The position numbers and the translations under genes are program-made. 29,942 nt of DNA from a candidate division WWE3 bacterium. GTDB taxonomy: Bacteria > Patescibacteriota > WWE3 > 2-01-FULL-39-13. Under the pieces are notes generated by a model, which was not told the origin of the DNA, made no database searches, and was given only the letters and a program-made list of their open reading frames with translations. Below, one piece after another: positions 9,401 through 17,182 of the stretch (the first letter of the stretch is position 1; every line of letters starts with the position of its first letter). The stretch spans positions 1-29,942 of the forward strand of contig JALWZX010000004.1 of assembly GCA_027002375.1 (NCBI GenBank), in the 5' to 3' direction.

Positions 9401-10150
9401 ATATCAAATGCGAAGTTACAATTTTATTCAGATGCTACGCAGGTTTTTGACAAGCAACCAGGTGGATTTGCGAGAGTTAGTTGGGATGGTCCTAGAGATG
9501 TTGCATTACATATATACAAACGCAATACAGTCGGACCATTTATATTTGATGAATTAGTATATACAATTCCGGAAAACTATATATATAATAATAATACATA
9601 TTCAGACGTATATATAAATTCTGGTGATATATCATATGTGGTTAGACCTGTAAACAAACGAACACAAGAATGTCCAGATGGATACAGCATTAAAAGTGGA
9701 ATAACTAATAGTGTTAAGGTATATTCGCCTGAAGGTTATACTGTTAAGGTAGGTGCATATAGCCAGTGTTCTATCGAAGGATTGGCAGTTGACCAAGATG
9801 TGTTAGATGAATCTGCGAAAGTCAGAATTTATAAAGACGCACCATATGATCAGGGTGGTATATTGATTAAAACTATTAGTGCTGATAAGTTTTCACCTGA
9901 CATGGCAAAAGCAGATGAAGGTTTTGGTAACCATAACTTTTCTACTATGTTAGATGAAATAAAAGATGGACAATGTCATCCATTATATTTGTATGTCGTC
10001 AATAAAGAGGGTACATTAGGTAAGCCATTGGTGCAACTTAATAGAAAAGATGATACATATACAAATGGTTGTTATAGTGAATATCCTGATTGGCAACATA
10101 TACCGATTGAATGGCAAGGGGCATCAGTAGTGCTTCATTGTAATCGATAG
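3446..10150 (+). CDS. Giant membrane-anchored metzincin-like protease/adhesin, 2234 aa
   Basis: Residues 2-41 are strongly basic and cytoplasmic. One membrane segment (about 42-60) anchors a long exterior part. The order seen is:
- a beta-sandwich, carbohydrate-binding-like region (about 70-250);
- a zinc protease domain (about 300-530) with HEFGHALGLNH at 468-478 and Met-turn SIMG (Met485), the metzincin signature;
- six Cys-bearing beta modules, each opening with a G..xC motif near 542, 669, 782, 911, 1023 and 1160, with CnaB/carboxypeptidase-regulatory-like folds likely;
- an Ig-like module (1320-1400);
- a 320-residue block of unknown fold containing a DNDGDG calcium-type loop;
- two FN3-like plus C-terminal HGF-motif domain pairs (1739-1952 and 1986-2234).
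All catalytic residues are present, so it is probably active at the cell surface. The start is set by the TATAAT 7 nt upstream. The next gene is a paralog. The role (cleaving partner or environmental protein, attachment) is inference. Confidence 0.85.
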   Translation: MSISRYNKIRKSLHVNKRLLRISWHRKLRRHKMYQLNSLSDYIVTFTLLFFFIVLVFVAGRDVGIFTFASNKNNLVENASFENDSYKYTTKLGMRCPGTDSTDDSQIDGVYDCDYGEVASGWQVVGSRYLYQRYKVDDSVKTDRSVSQLVDVNGVDMGIKQVVSLQANKTYMFSADILLKNGGVSFVAESAEDNSKIIGYSETRDKDNEWQNLSFIINTSDNDQRVNLKIVGLESKHNLFNVDNVTVIEDKHQNVSEFSLLQCGTENVDDTNGTRKTAIEIQKALDNVAGGKKVDDAPLLPDEYYPISPIGYKKFKVFLYIPKELNDKSDYMAGVIQKTVDDSVKFYDENDIKLIQDGGVEVIESNFSFVDCDPNGDYFKDECKDLMEKFAKKAENKAMLLAAGYRSSDTIPVIVSPTSNSPRAVGSYNTSVAKLYASIIIYGPSAPGSGILGNQFYDPTDSFHTLAHEFGHALGLNHSFMPSIMGSYFGDNILYTLFDNMYYPEKYVACNAPLNRNNHQTCDSFVKPIPDSMKEEEVAGNLACSGSLKKTQFNGYINLVPIFNHSRERIIQIPVNNNKFDSVEILDFGNELYRLDIFDSNSSRYIQYMPDGEPHLVYTFVNNYLDRSNPFVCLEYGYNCMPLKDWEIPFFDSNYCNQDIYIDHLKGKITCDNDSFNKFKDPISIVALDRNSKKISEKSYLNNGHFDITLKEPVRNLEDFPINISLHYQVDTLLNRYAISLESGSFNVWSHRTRYLYHSDSLNDLVLPLEVCNKLAVIEGTLSCKKKDGSLQPIKHADIHLYGDIDSRYLSSVSTDDNGLFSMDNLYFNWGNNNYMLRMQGNLDPSTYTFRLSHNNLIFNNTQGDKSNIVSGNTYSLASDGFLKYSPNIDIVMNSCQPELFEGQTVLSGKLKCGALNKIKFDRDIIVSLYDNGWHQLTTSIVNENGEYSLSINDQLSRNSYPLHFNILYGADIVDSFDTYLYDNGLIGIFDPIQNDRYLTLMKDFNSLNPPFYSCPFIAPIDGSAYCIDDSNKKIEIPLNNVKLYNESNGINHYAGDAKIVDNKFESNDLYRQREPSQAGYFRYKMYIETNNGIHGTVDLNLDSNSQTIEYINIPNYMNINNSKVRVALDNGVMRYTPSSDVVFNSCDPSINDQNILLGGHIKCPNSTILLPFDPQPNGYANVEFKQLIIDPPLDNIAKSENIYQISEGYFTGFPINVMVGSMQDTLQFKLYNNYGGLANFGKDIYYFKYNDDDGTVTLTNTETKEAKTFPHDDIQVELSSCDTSLTCTEEQSLGNKILNTVSFGILGDKQCEEDSNSTPVVNFSVDKSTVYKAVDQAKLVWNSTNVSGCYATGEWSGRKDTSGYEIVGPFTSVGNKTYTINCFDVNNKVVSKSLTISVLERSATIKGTVTCQYEGNELDGDWIVLHDSNQREYRSNTFSVSNNERENVTRTFSIDAQGVNLYDGGIYNIKPASGHSEHGLQFDPNGGGTYECIQKNPYGDGLIVKRNTNDQETCVVPDFINWCGDIGTSGPCWQQFDPSNVVITSTSCSEHPPEHQPWEDICNIDNQHGNWFNKSPGNIFYTETDVVGDDGNSYFRICFDKRRPGGASWEEILASEGNGFLIYVDRPIDWKVDDGDKGKAQNPDFVTGRKGQMDVGDYDSFETPDTPNGPDVFCTKLNETNDAQHSITMDEIRSKDNDGDGKVNVILFPDNDGNKNQNKTCNNKGSYISVGLGGVICERKITNVKAVLNQNVIPLSNTTINLNWDYSYTGPDSKLTIKRIDDHGDEITLATNIDKDVKNYTDTNIESNKEYTYKIIPDNTVGNCTKGLDVQIGTSNVVKVHSPVGFTGNVEGGTICKVKGWALDKDVLSAPVNINVYADKTNLDGGELVGTAKADVYRRDLENLFGLSNGEHGFEIELDNEKLTTGCHLLYVYADNLVGTKGDVSFMHKNNTDNVNGCSSGSLPEGWQSASGVIECEHNQCVKEISNAKLQFYSDATQVFDKQPGGFARVSWDGPRDVALHIYKRNTVGPFIFDELVYTIPENYIYNNNTYSDVYINSGDISYVVRPVNKRTQECPDGYSIKSGITNSVKVYSPEGYTVKVGAYSQCSIEGLAVDQDVLDESAKVRIYKDAPYDQGGILIKTISADKFSPDMAKADEGFGNHNFSTMLDEIKDGQCHPLYLYVVNKEGTLGKPLVQLNRKDDTYTNGCYSEYPDWQHIPIEWQGASVVLHCNR

Positions 10151-10222
10151 ATTGTTTCATAACTTTGATATTCGATGATTTTTCACATTTGAATGAGTAT
10201 GTCTGTAATACATATCATATTA

Positions 10223-10251
10223 TTGTAAATATAAGCATCTTTCCTTATAAT
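10223..10251 (+). promoter_or_regulatory. Promoter of the second giant protease gene, leaderless
   Basis: The -35 is TTGTAA (10223-10228) and the -10 is TATAAT (10246-10251), with 17 bp between them. ATG 10259 starts 7 nt after the -10. The ATG at 10253 lies only 1 nt after the -10, too close to be transcribed whole. Confidence 0.75.
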
Positions 10252-10258
10252 TATGGTA

Positions 10259-13200
10259 ATGCCATTTTCTAATAAAAAAACTAGATTGGTCAAACACACT
10301 AAAAAGCGTTCAAATTCTGCAAACTCAATATTGTGTAATAAAAAGAACAAAAATAAAAATAGAAAACGCCCATATTACACGACTTTTGCATCAGATTACC
10401 TACCGATAATTTTTATTATTATAATGCTACCGGTCTTGGTGTACGTAGCTATTCATACAGTATTTAAGTCGCCACTAGCGAAAAGTGAGTATGTCGAGAA
10501 TAAATCATTCAACGAGGGTAGTTACACTATTAATAATGAATTATGTATAAATTCCAACAAACTTAAAATTAATCTTAGATCTGAAAATAATAATGCTAAG
10601 TATGATGATAAACAGTTTAATAATTGTAAAATTTATGGGGAAATCGCAACTGGTTGGCGAAGATTACAAAATGATATTGGCAATCAAGAATTTACAATTG
10701 AAAAGCATGGTAATACTAGATTTCAAAAGATTAAAGCAGAAGAAATAGAGACTGGAATTGAACAAAACATTGTAATTCCTAGTAACGCAGAAAAAGATTT
10801 TACACAGTATAGCATCGCTGTAAAAGGAAAAATAATATCTGGTCAAATGGTTGTGAGAGTAGAAGGTAAAGATTATTTTACAAAGGATTTAAAATCAGAG
10901 ATTTTTTATTCCGATACTGAGAATATAGAAGACCAAGATATTGGGGGAATTATAGACTTCATACCACAAAAAATCCAAGTATTTACTGGGTTACCTGATA
11001 GTGAGATTGAAATAGGGAATGTTAACTTAACTAAATTAGATTCAATCGTTGAATATTCCGATGAAAACGATTTGTCAGATAAGGAGAAACTTGATTTGGC
11101 GTGTGGAACAGATAGCGTAAATTCGCCATTTAGTACAAAAAAGTATTCTACTACTAACGCATCATCTCTAATTAAGAACCGCTCAAACCCAGAACCAGAA
11201 CATAAGAAGTATCACAATAATCAATATACGTCAGCTTGTATCATGCTTTATTTTCCAGAGAATTATAATATAACACAAGATGTTTTGAACGAACTGTATG
11301 AAGATGTCATAACTGGGATAGAATCCACTGTTATTAAGTTTGGTAACGAAGTTAGACAAAATGAAACTACATTTAATATTAGTAATTGGTCTTGTGGAGG
11401 TGATACATCAATAGTAGCAGTTCCACTTAATTATAAATTGCCTGATTACTGCTTAGATTCAGAATATTCTGATGATCTGAGCTGTTATAACGCTAAAATC
11501 GAACTCGCCGATTTGGCTTATTCTGATCTAATAGCAAGAAATTATGATAGACATCAGTTGAACATAGCCTTTGTCTACGGTGGGCAGTTGGCGGGTGACG
11601 AATCTATATCGTTTTCAGAAGGAGACATCGATGGGGTATATAAGGTTGGTGACAACGTCATAATATTATCGGAGCAATCTGCATTTGGCAATGGTAGGTT
11701 TGGACAAACAGACAATTTTTATGAACAGGTTACAACACTTGTTCACGAGATGGGTCATGCAATGGGGTTAGACCATTCATATTATCCATCTATTATGGGT
11801 TATGATGGCTACGAATTTCTAGATACATATTGGTTTACAGAAAAATATTTAGTTTGTGATTCTGACCTTAATAGTAATAAGGGTTCTATTAATTGCAATA
11901 AATATCATCATGAGACTATAAATACTGATACATTGAAAAGAAATGTATCACTGTCGGGTGATATAAGTTGTAGTGGGCTTGACAGTAATCTAAAAGAATA
12001 CATCAATGGCGAAATTGAGGATGTCAAGCTTTATTTAGCCGATTTAGACAATGGTACTGCGATTGAATTGCCACTATATGGTACAAACCATTTTAATGTT
12101 GGGGCAGTTGTAGATATAGCACCCATTCATAGGTATGGTTTTTTAGCCGATGTGTATGATTCGGATTCTCTATCGGGCTCTAATCATACACCAGCTGTCT
12201 CATTTCAATATATGTCTATTACAGGAGCGAGTTATTACTTTATTGACCCAAACAACAATGGAAATATTCTATTGTGCCCAGAATACGGTCCTAGGGGGTC
12301 TTGTAGAAGTATCAATGAATTAGATTTTATATTTCCATTACCATCTGATTATTGTAACCCGGGTACAAAGGTATATGAAGGAAAATACGATGTAAATGGT
12401 ATGCTTACGTGTGAAAATAAAACATTACCACATGGTGCAGCATCTGAAATAGGTATTTTTGGAACAGATGAGAGCAACGATTGGAATCGGGGATATATTG
12501 ATACCAATGGAAAATTTGTTCTAAAAAATTTAGAAAACCGTATAGATAATCCAATTGCATTTATAGTTACTGGCCGTGAGGACACGTCAAATTTACAAGA
12601 TGTTGCTTATGGTTTTTACGATTATTCGTATGGAAATCTAGTACCTTTTTCAAAAAACATTGGTAACCCATTAGATGATTTAATGGTAACTGTATCCAAT
12701 GAGAATTCTGTAAATAAACAGTATGATTCTAATAATATAATCATAAACTTGCCAAGTTGTGATTTAAAAAGAGATATTTCAATTAGGGGTTCTGTGAGCT
12801 GCTTTTTAGATAATAACCTTAATTTGCCAGGTGATTGGGGGGTTAGAATTAGAATAGAGAAAAACAATAAGTTCGTTCAGGGTGTTGGTGATACAGGAAT
12901 TGAAATTATTGAATTAAATGATTCTAATAATTTCACGTATAACTTGCATTATGATCCGATTTATAATTATTTGTTTCATGTAGAAATATACGATAAAAAC
13001 AGTCCTGATTTAGTAGGTAATTATTATAGAGATTGGTATTCAGTTAACAAGGTTAGAAATGGGTACTTTGTTATGTCGGAATTAGATAGATATTTTCAAC
13101 CTAAGGCATATAGTAATTTCACGGCAACGTTCAATGATATCGACCTAAAGTTGTCATCGTGTGATGTTGACGATGTTTGCTCAGAACCATTATCAACACA

Positions 13201-15232
13201 GATTGCAAATAAGACTCAAAGTGGTATATCAGCAATAAACGTGCCAAAATGTGAGACTCCAGATGTAGCAAATCCCCACATAGACTTTAACGTTGATAAA
13301 TCAGTGGTTGATGTGTTTAAGACTTTTACTCTTACCTGGAATGTTGAGAATGCTACATCATGTGTTGCTAATGCCGATTGGTCAGGTAGTAAGCCATTGG
13401 TTAATCAAGTCGGCGAGACAATTATGGCGAATAGTGTCGGTGAGAAAAAATATTCTTTAACATGTACGAATGCGACTGGAGGTTTTGCCACTCGCACAGT
13501 AAATGTGCAGGTACGAGATCCGTCTAAGGTAGTAAATGGAACTGTGACGTGTCAGTTTGATTCTGATCAAGCTATTGGAAAAAGAATTGTATTAACAAGA
13601 GATGACGGAAAAAAGTGGTATAGCAACAATCTAATCGCTGTTAATGATAATGTGTCACAAGTTTTTAATATAAAGGCTAGTGGTGTAAATCTGTATGATG
13701 GTCATATATATTCTATAAGACCGGATATTGGTGAAAGTGAAAATGGGTTGCAGTTTGACCCAAATGGTGGTGGAACATATGAATGTGTACAGGTTGATCC
13801 TGATAACAAAGATTTTCTAAGAGTAAAAAGAAACGTAGTTAGTAACAATTGTTCATATGATGATATACCCATGTGTAGAGATATAGGTACTAGTAGTGAG
13901 TGTTGGCAACATCTTGATCCACATAATGTAAAAATAACGGCGACTTCATGTAGTGAGCACCCAAGTGCAAATCAAGGTGGTTGGGCTAGTTTATGCAACA
14001 TGGATAACGCGCATGGAAACTGGTTTAATATGACAGACAAAGCATATTTTTATGTAGAAAAAGATGTGCCCGGTGGTGATGGTGATACTTACTTTAAGAT
14101 ATGCTTCGACAAAAGATTTCCACCTCATGATGGAAACCCTGGAACTCTTGGCCAAACGATATATGCTGAAGACGGTGATGGCTTTCTTATATATGTGAAC
14201 AGGGGTATAGAGTTTAACAATGATCGAGCAGTTAATCCTGATTTTGTGACAGGCAACAGATTGGATTTAGTTGTGGGTGATTTCGATGGAATTGGTGAGG
14301 ATACCCCGGATGTATTTTGTACAAAAACTAATAATACTGTAGACGACAAACATTCTATAACAATGGATGAAATCAGAAGCAAAAGTTCAATGAAAACTGG
14401 GGAAGCAGTGATAACAGTGTTTCCTGATACAAGACAACATGCTCAGAAAGACACATGTTATAAAAAATTAGAAAATGTTTGGGTGGGATGTAGGGATATC
14501 GCGACAACAGTAAATGCTAATGTAACGCAAAAGATCGCGCCAGCACCAGCAAGTAATACTAAAATAACATGGTTTTTAGAGGGTAACGTTCCCGATGAAG
14601 TACAATATAGCATTTGGAAAGGTAAGTATGACAGTAATCTTGACAGATATAATGGTTCAATTATTGCAATGGATCTAACTGGTAGTAGTTATGTAGACAC
14701 AAGACCTTTAGATCCAAACAGTTCATACATGTACGCTGTGATGCCAAATTTGTTTTGTGAGGACCAAGAAGGTATGCATCGCTATTCGAATAATACAGTC
14801 GTAGATGTGTACGATGCGTATGGTTTAGTGGATGAAATATCAGGGGGCACAAAATGTAATATTATTGGTTGGGCAAGAGATCAAGATTTACCCAAAGATG
14901 CGATAGACATACATGTGTATGTAGATGGTGATTATAATAGTGGTAAATTTGTGAAGTTGCAAAAGGCGGATATCTATAGAAAAGACTTATCAGAGAAATT
15001 GGGTGGTAACGAATATGCTAACCATGGGTTTAATATAGATTTAGCAAACCTAAGAGATGGGCAATGCCACCCATTATATTTATACGCAATAAATGTGCAT
15101 GGCACAAAAGGTGAAACTCGTAAAATTCCGGGAGAAAATGATAATGCAATTGCTTGTCCCCAGTATTCAAGTTGGAATGACGTACCAGATAGATTCAAAC
15201 AAGCAACGGCTTTTATACAATGCGCCGAGTAA
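10259..15232 (+). CDS. Giant membrane-anchored metzincin-like protease/adhesin, 1657 aa (paralog)
   Basis: This is a paralog of the preceding gene with the same plan but fewer repeats. It has a basic cytoplasmic tail rich in Lys, Arg and Asn (1-45) and one membrane segment (about 47-69). The ectodomain start resembles that of its neighbour (ENKSFNEGSY against ENASFENDSY). The protease domain has HEMGHAMGLDH at 496-506 and Met-turn SIMG (Met513), with the same 17-residue spacing as in the first protein. Three Cys-bearing beta modules follow (near 567, 714 and 844), then an Ig-like module (about 1005-1085). The long shared block (1092-1415) has FDPNGGGTYEC, HGNWFN and ITMDEIRSK motifs. One FN3-like module and one C-terminal HGF-motif domain (1521-1657) close the protein. 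The DNDGDG loop of the paralog is missing. Its own promoter precedes it, so the pair need not be cotranscribed. The substrate is unknown. Confidence 0.85.
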   Translation: MPFSNKKTRLVKHTKKRSNSANSILCNKKNKNKNRKRPYYTTFASDYLPIIFIIIMLPVLVYVAIHTVFKSPLAKSEYVENKSFNEGSYTINNELCINSNKLKINLRSENNNAKYDDKQFNNCKIYGEIATGWRRLQNDIGNQEFTIEKHGNTRFQKIKAEEIETGIEQNIVIPSNAEKDFTQYSIAVKGKIISGQMVVRVEGKDYFTKDLKSEIFYSDTENIEDQDIGGIIDFIPQKIQVFTGLPDSEIEIGNVNLTKLDSIVEYSDENDLSDKEKLDLACGTDSVNSPFSTKKYSTTNASSLIKNRSNPEPEHKKYHNNQYTSACIMLYFPENYNITQDVLNELYEDVITGIESTVIKFGNEVRQNETTFNISNWSCGGDTSIVAVPLNYKLPDYCLDSEYSDDLSCYNAKIELADLAYSDLIARNYDRHQLNIAFVYGGQLAGDESISFSEGDIDGVYKVGDNVIILSEQSAFGNGRFGQTDNFYEQVTTLVHEMGHAMGLDHSYYPSIMGYDGYEFLDTYWFTEKYLVCDSDLNSNKGSINCNKYHHETINTDTLKRNVSLSGDISCSGLDSNLKEYINGEIEDVKLYLADLDNGTAIELPLYGTNHFNVGAVVDIAPIHRYGFLADVYDSDSLSGSNHTPAVSFQYMSITGASYYFIDPNNNGNILLCPEYGPRGSCRSINELDFIFPLPSDYCNPGTKVYEGKYDVNGMLTCENKTLPHGAASEIGIFGTDESNDWNRGYIDTNGKFVLKNLENRIDNPIAFIVTGREDTSNLQDVAYGFYDYSYGNLVPFSKNIGNPLDDLMVTVSNENSVNKQYDSNNIIINLPSCDLKRDISIRGSVSCFLDNNLNLPGDWGVRIRIEKNNKFVQGVGDTGIEIIELNDSNNFTYNLHYDPIYNYLFHVEIYDKNSPDLVGNYYRDWYSVNKVRNGYFVMSELDRYFQPKAYSNFTATFNDIDLKLSSCDVDDVCSEPLSTQIANKTQSGISAINVPKCETPDVANPHIDFNVDKSVVDVFKTFTLTWNVENATSCVANADWSGSKPLVNQVGETIMANSVGEKKYSLTCTNATGGFATRTVNVQVRDPSKVVNGTVTCQFDSDQAIGKRIVLTRDDGKKWYSNNLIAVNDNVSQVFNIKASGVNLYDGHIYSIRPDIGESENGLQFDPNGGGTYECVQVDPDNKDFLRVKRNVVSNNCSYDDIPMCRDIGTSSECWQHLDPHNVKITATSCSEHPSANQGGWASLCNMDNAHGNWFNMTDKAYFYVEKDVPGGDGDTYFKICFDKRFPPHDGNPGTLGQTIYAEDGDGFLIYVNRGIEFNNDRAVNPDFVTGNRLDLVVGDFDGIGEDTPDVFCTKTNNTVDDKHSITMDEIRSKSSMKTGEAVITVFPDTRQHAQKDTCYKKLENVWVGCRDIATTVNANVTQKIAPAPASNTKITWFLEGNVPDEVQYSIWKGKYDSNLDRYNGSIIAMDLTGSSYVDTRPLDPNSSYMYAVMPNLFCEDQEGMHRYSNNTVVDVYDAYGLVDEISGGTKCNIIGWARDQDLPKDAIDIHVYVDGDYNSGKFVKLQKADIYRKDLSEKLGGNEYANHGFNIDLANLRDGQCHPLYLYAINVHGTKGETRKIPGENDNAIACPQYSSWNDVPDRFKQATAFIQCAE

Positions 15233-15240
15233 GGGTATAA

Positions 15241-15315
15241 GCCACCACAAGAAAATCTTTACGATACATACGTTTTAAACAACGTACATTAGTTATATAT
15301 TGGTGGCAGATTTTT
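15241..15315 (+). terminator. Possible terminator after the second giant gene
   Basis: GCCACCA (15241-15247) pairs with TGGTGGC (15301-15307). An inner stem TACGTT (15269-15274) / AACGTA (15281-15286) sits within the loop, and TTTTT follows at 15311-15315. The long loop makes it a weaker candidate than the compact hairpins elsewhere in the window. Confidence 0.4.
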
Positions 15316-15334
15316 AGATATTATGTACACAGTA

Positions 15335-15362
15335 TTGTCAGAAAATGCATGTATGTTATTAT
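15335..15362 (+). promoter_or_regulatory. Candidate promoter of rpsB-tsf
   Basis: TTGTCA (15335-15340) and TATTAT (15357-15362) are 16 bp apart. Transcription from here would begin near 15369 and give a leader of about 208 nt before rpsB, unlike the leaderless genes around it. The alternative is a closer element, TTGCAG (15538-15543) with TATACG (15562-15567). Confidence 0.4.
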
Positions 15363-15378
15363 ATATGCATAACATCAT

Positions 15379-15519
15379 GACTAGGGTAGCTCCTGATCTT
15401 ACGATACCTAGTCAGAGGGTAAAGGGGCTTTTGGCTTCATAAATATTAAAATTAAATAGTTTTTTAGGTGGAATTCAAACAAGTACCTAGCATTCAAAGT
15501 TAATTCTGTAATTTCCACC
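15379..15519 (+). ncRNA. Structured rpsB leader with a possible pseudoknot
   Basis: GACTAGG (15379-15385) pairs with CCTAGTC (15407-15413). Within its loop AGCTCCT (15388-15394) can pair with AGGGGCT (15423-15429), including one G-U, giving an H-type pseudoknot of two 7-bp stems. Further on, GGTGGAA (15467-15473) pairs with TTCCACC (15513-15519). The 344-base gap 15233-15576 otherwise holds no gene. Bacterial S2 mRNAs are often self-regulated through a leader structure, so this is a candidate S2-binding element. No known family was matched. Confidence 0.4.
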
Positions 15520-15576
15520 AAATAAAAATATATCTGCTTGCAGTTTTTTGCGAGTTTAAGGTATACGAAACAAATT

Positions 15577-16626
15577 ATGGCATATAAATGTAACACACCA
15601 TCAATAGAAGATATGCTCGAGGCTGGAGTGCATTTTGGACATCAAATTCGCAGATGGAATCCAAAGATGCAAAAATATATTTACACAGCCGACAGCAAAA
15701 CCCATATAATAGATTTATATCAGACACAAGACTTACTCACTAAGGCTTGTAATGTATTATACGAAATAGCTAAAACGGGTAAGCAAATTATTCTAGTTGG
15801 TACCAAAAGGCAGGCCTCAGACATAGTAGAAAGATATGCTAAAGATGCCGGGGCTCTTTATGTAACCCAAAGGTGGCTAGGTGGTACTTTTACAAACTAT
15901 AAGTCTGTAGAAGGAAAGTGGAAACAGTTGAAAGACTTAAAAACAAAGAGAGATAATAATGAGTTTTCACATTTAACCAAAAAAGAAAGACTGTTAATTG
16001 ATCGACAAATTGAGAAATTAGAACTTTTTGTTGGTGGAATTCAAGACATGAAAAAGTATCCAGGTGCTGTAGTTGTTGTCGACGCAAAAAGAGAGAAGAC
16101 TGCTGTGAAAGAAGCAAATGCCGTTAATGTACCGGTTGTGGCTATGATTGATACAAACACTGATCCAGACAACATTGATTTTGTGATTCCAGCAAATGAT
16201 GATGCTATAAAATCTATTGAATTAATAGTTTCAAGATTGGCAGAAGCAATAAAAGCTGGGTATTCAGAGTACAAACCTGAAAAAACTGTGCAACCAACTA
16301 AAAAACTTGAAAAGAATGCAATTAAGTCAGAGGTTAAAACCAAAGAGCCGGCATCTGAGCCAAAAGTTAAATCAACAAAAATCAGTAAATCGAAAGAACA
16401 GAATAAAGTTGTAAAAACAGATGGCAAGCGTAAAAGTGTAAAAAAAGATACTAAAAAGGTAGTAAAGCCTAAAAAGGGATCCACTGATAATGAGTTAGAG
16501 AAACAAGACAATTCAAAGAGTAAAACCATAAAAGTAAAAAACGAAAAATCAAGTCAACAAGTTAAAAAGGAACCTAAACCTTCTGACAGTAAATCTGACA
16601 AAAAGTCACAGAAGAGTTCCAAATAG
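15577..16626 (+). CDS. rpsB: Small ribosomal subunit protein S2 (uS2)
   Basis: The N-terminal 230 residues are a full S2: MLEAGVHFGHQIRRWNPKM near the start, then IILVGTKRQA, the RWLGGTFTN motif and the VDAKREKTAVKEA and DTNTDPD segments. S2 joins the 30S subunit late, bridging head and body, and recruits S1 in species that have it. The start is the ATG at 15577, the usual position for S2 (MAYK...). The in-frame TTG at 15538 would add 13 residues that do not look like S2. From about residue 230 to 349 there is a low-complexity tail of Lys, Ser, Glu and Thr, roughly half as long as the conserved domain and absent from standard S2 proteins. The gene is followed after 25 bp by tsf, the classic pairing, and is preceded by a structured leader. 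Confidence 0.95.
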   Translation: MAYKCNTPSIEDMLEAGVHFGHQIRRWNPKMQKYIYTADSKTHIIDLYQTQDLLTKACNVLYEIAKTGKQIILVGTKRQASDIVERYAKDAGALYVTQRWLGGTFTNYKSVEGKWKQLKDLKTKRDNNEFSHLTKKERLLIDRQIEKLELFVGGIQDMKKYPGAVVVVDAKREKTAVKEANAVNVPVVAMIDTNTDPDNIDFVIPANDDAIKSIELIVSRLAEAIKAGYSEYKPEKTVQPTKKLEKNAIKSEVKTKEPASEPKVKSTKISKSKEQNKVVKTDGKRKSVKKDTKKVVKPKKGSTDNELEKQDNSKSKTIKVKNEKSSQQVKKEPKPSDSKSDKKSQKSSK

Positions 16627-16651
16627 TTAAATATTTAAAAGGAGAAAAATA

Positions 16652-17104
16652 ATGGCAGTTGATACACAAACAATAAAACAACTTAGAGATGAAACAGGTG
16701 CAGGTGTAATGAATGCTAAGAAAGCACTTGAAGAATCTAACGGTGATATGCAAAAAGCAAAAGAGATTTTGATCAAAAAAGGTATAGAAAAAGCCGAGAA
16801 AAAATCATCTAGAGAAATTAAAGCAGGGCGAGTGTTTTCATACATTCATGGCGAAGGTAGAGTAGGGGCGTTAGTGAAAATAGGTTGCGAGACAGATTTT
16901 GTTGCCAAGAATGAAGAATTTCAGGAACTTGGCAAAAATGTATCTATGCAGGTAGCAGCTATGACACCAGAAAATGTAGATGAACTATTAGAACAAGACT
17001 ATATAAAAGATCCTGGTAAAAAAATAAAAGATTTGGTTACTGATGTAATCGCTAAGACAGGCGAAAACGTAACGATTGATGATATAGCTGTATTTTCAAT
17101 TTAA
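16652..17104 (+). CDS. tsf: Translation elongation factor Ts, short form
   Basis: EF-Ts exchanges GDP for GTP on EF-Tu. The N-terminal UBA-like domain (about 1-50: IKQLRDETGAGVMNAKKALEES) is complete. The TDFVA motif that inserts into EF-Tu is at 81-85. At 150 aa it is about half the length of the E. coli protein and keeps one core subdomain, similar to the short forms of Thermus and many reduced genomes. Nothing suggests truncation: the frame is clean and a strong terminator follows. AAGGAG at 16639-16644, seven bases before the ATG, is one of the few good Shine-Dalgarno sequences here. That fits its place as second gene of an rpsB-tsf operon. pyrH, often found next, is absent. Confidence 0.95.
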   Translation: MAVDTQTIKQLRDETGAGVMNAKKALEESNGDMQKAKEILIKKGIEKAEKKSSREIKAGRVFSYIHGEGRVGALVKIGCETDFVAKNEEFQELGKNVSMQVAAMTPENVDELLEQDYIKDPGKKIKDLVTDVIAKTGENVTIDDIAVFSI

Positions 17105-17182
17105 TTGTTTACGGTTGAAGTACAGATATATAAGTATGCGATAATTGATTTTGAAAATTCGTAGCGTATTCAGAAAACATTT

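Noticed and set aside
10253..10258. ATG 10253 as start of the second giant protease
   Set aside because: It is 1 nt after the -10 hexamer; ATG 10259 has the 7-nt spacing seen at other genes.
15360..15440. tRNA gene in the gap before rpsB
   Set aside because: No cloverleaf, T-loop GTTCGA-type box or acceptor stem could be found on either strand; the pairing fits a pseudoknot leader better.
15538..15576. TTG 15538 as start of rpsB
   Set aside because: The extra 13 residues do not resemble S2, and the ATG at 15577 gives the normal N-terminus.
16041..16529. 162-codon open frame on the minus strand within rpsB
   Set aside because: It is the complement of the Lys/Ser-rich S2 tail, giving a Phe/Ser/Thr-rich translation with no domain, promoter or ribosome site.
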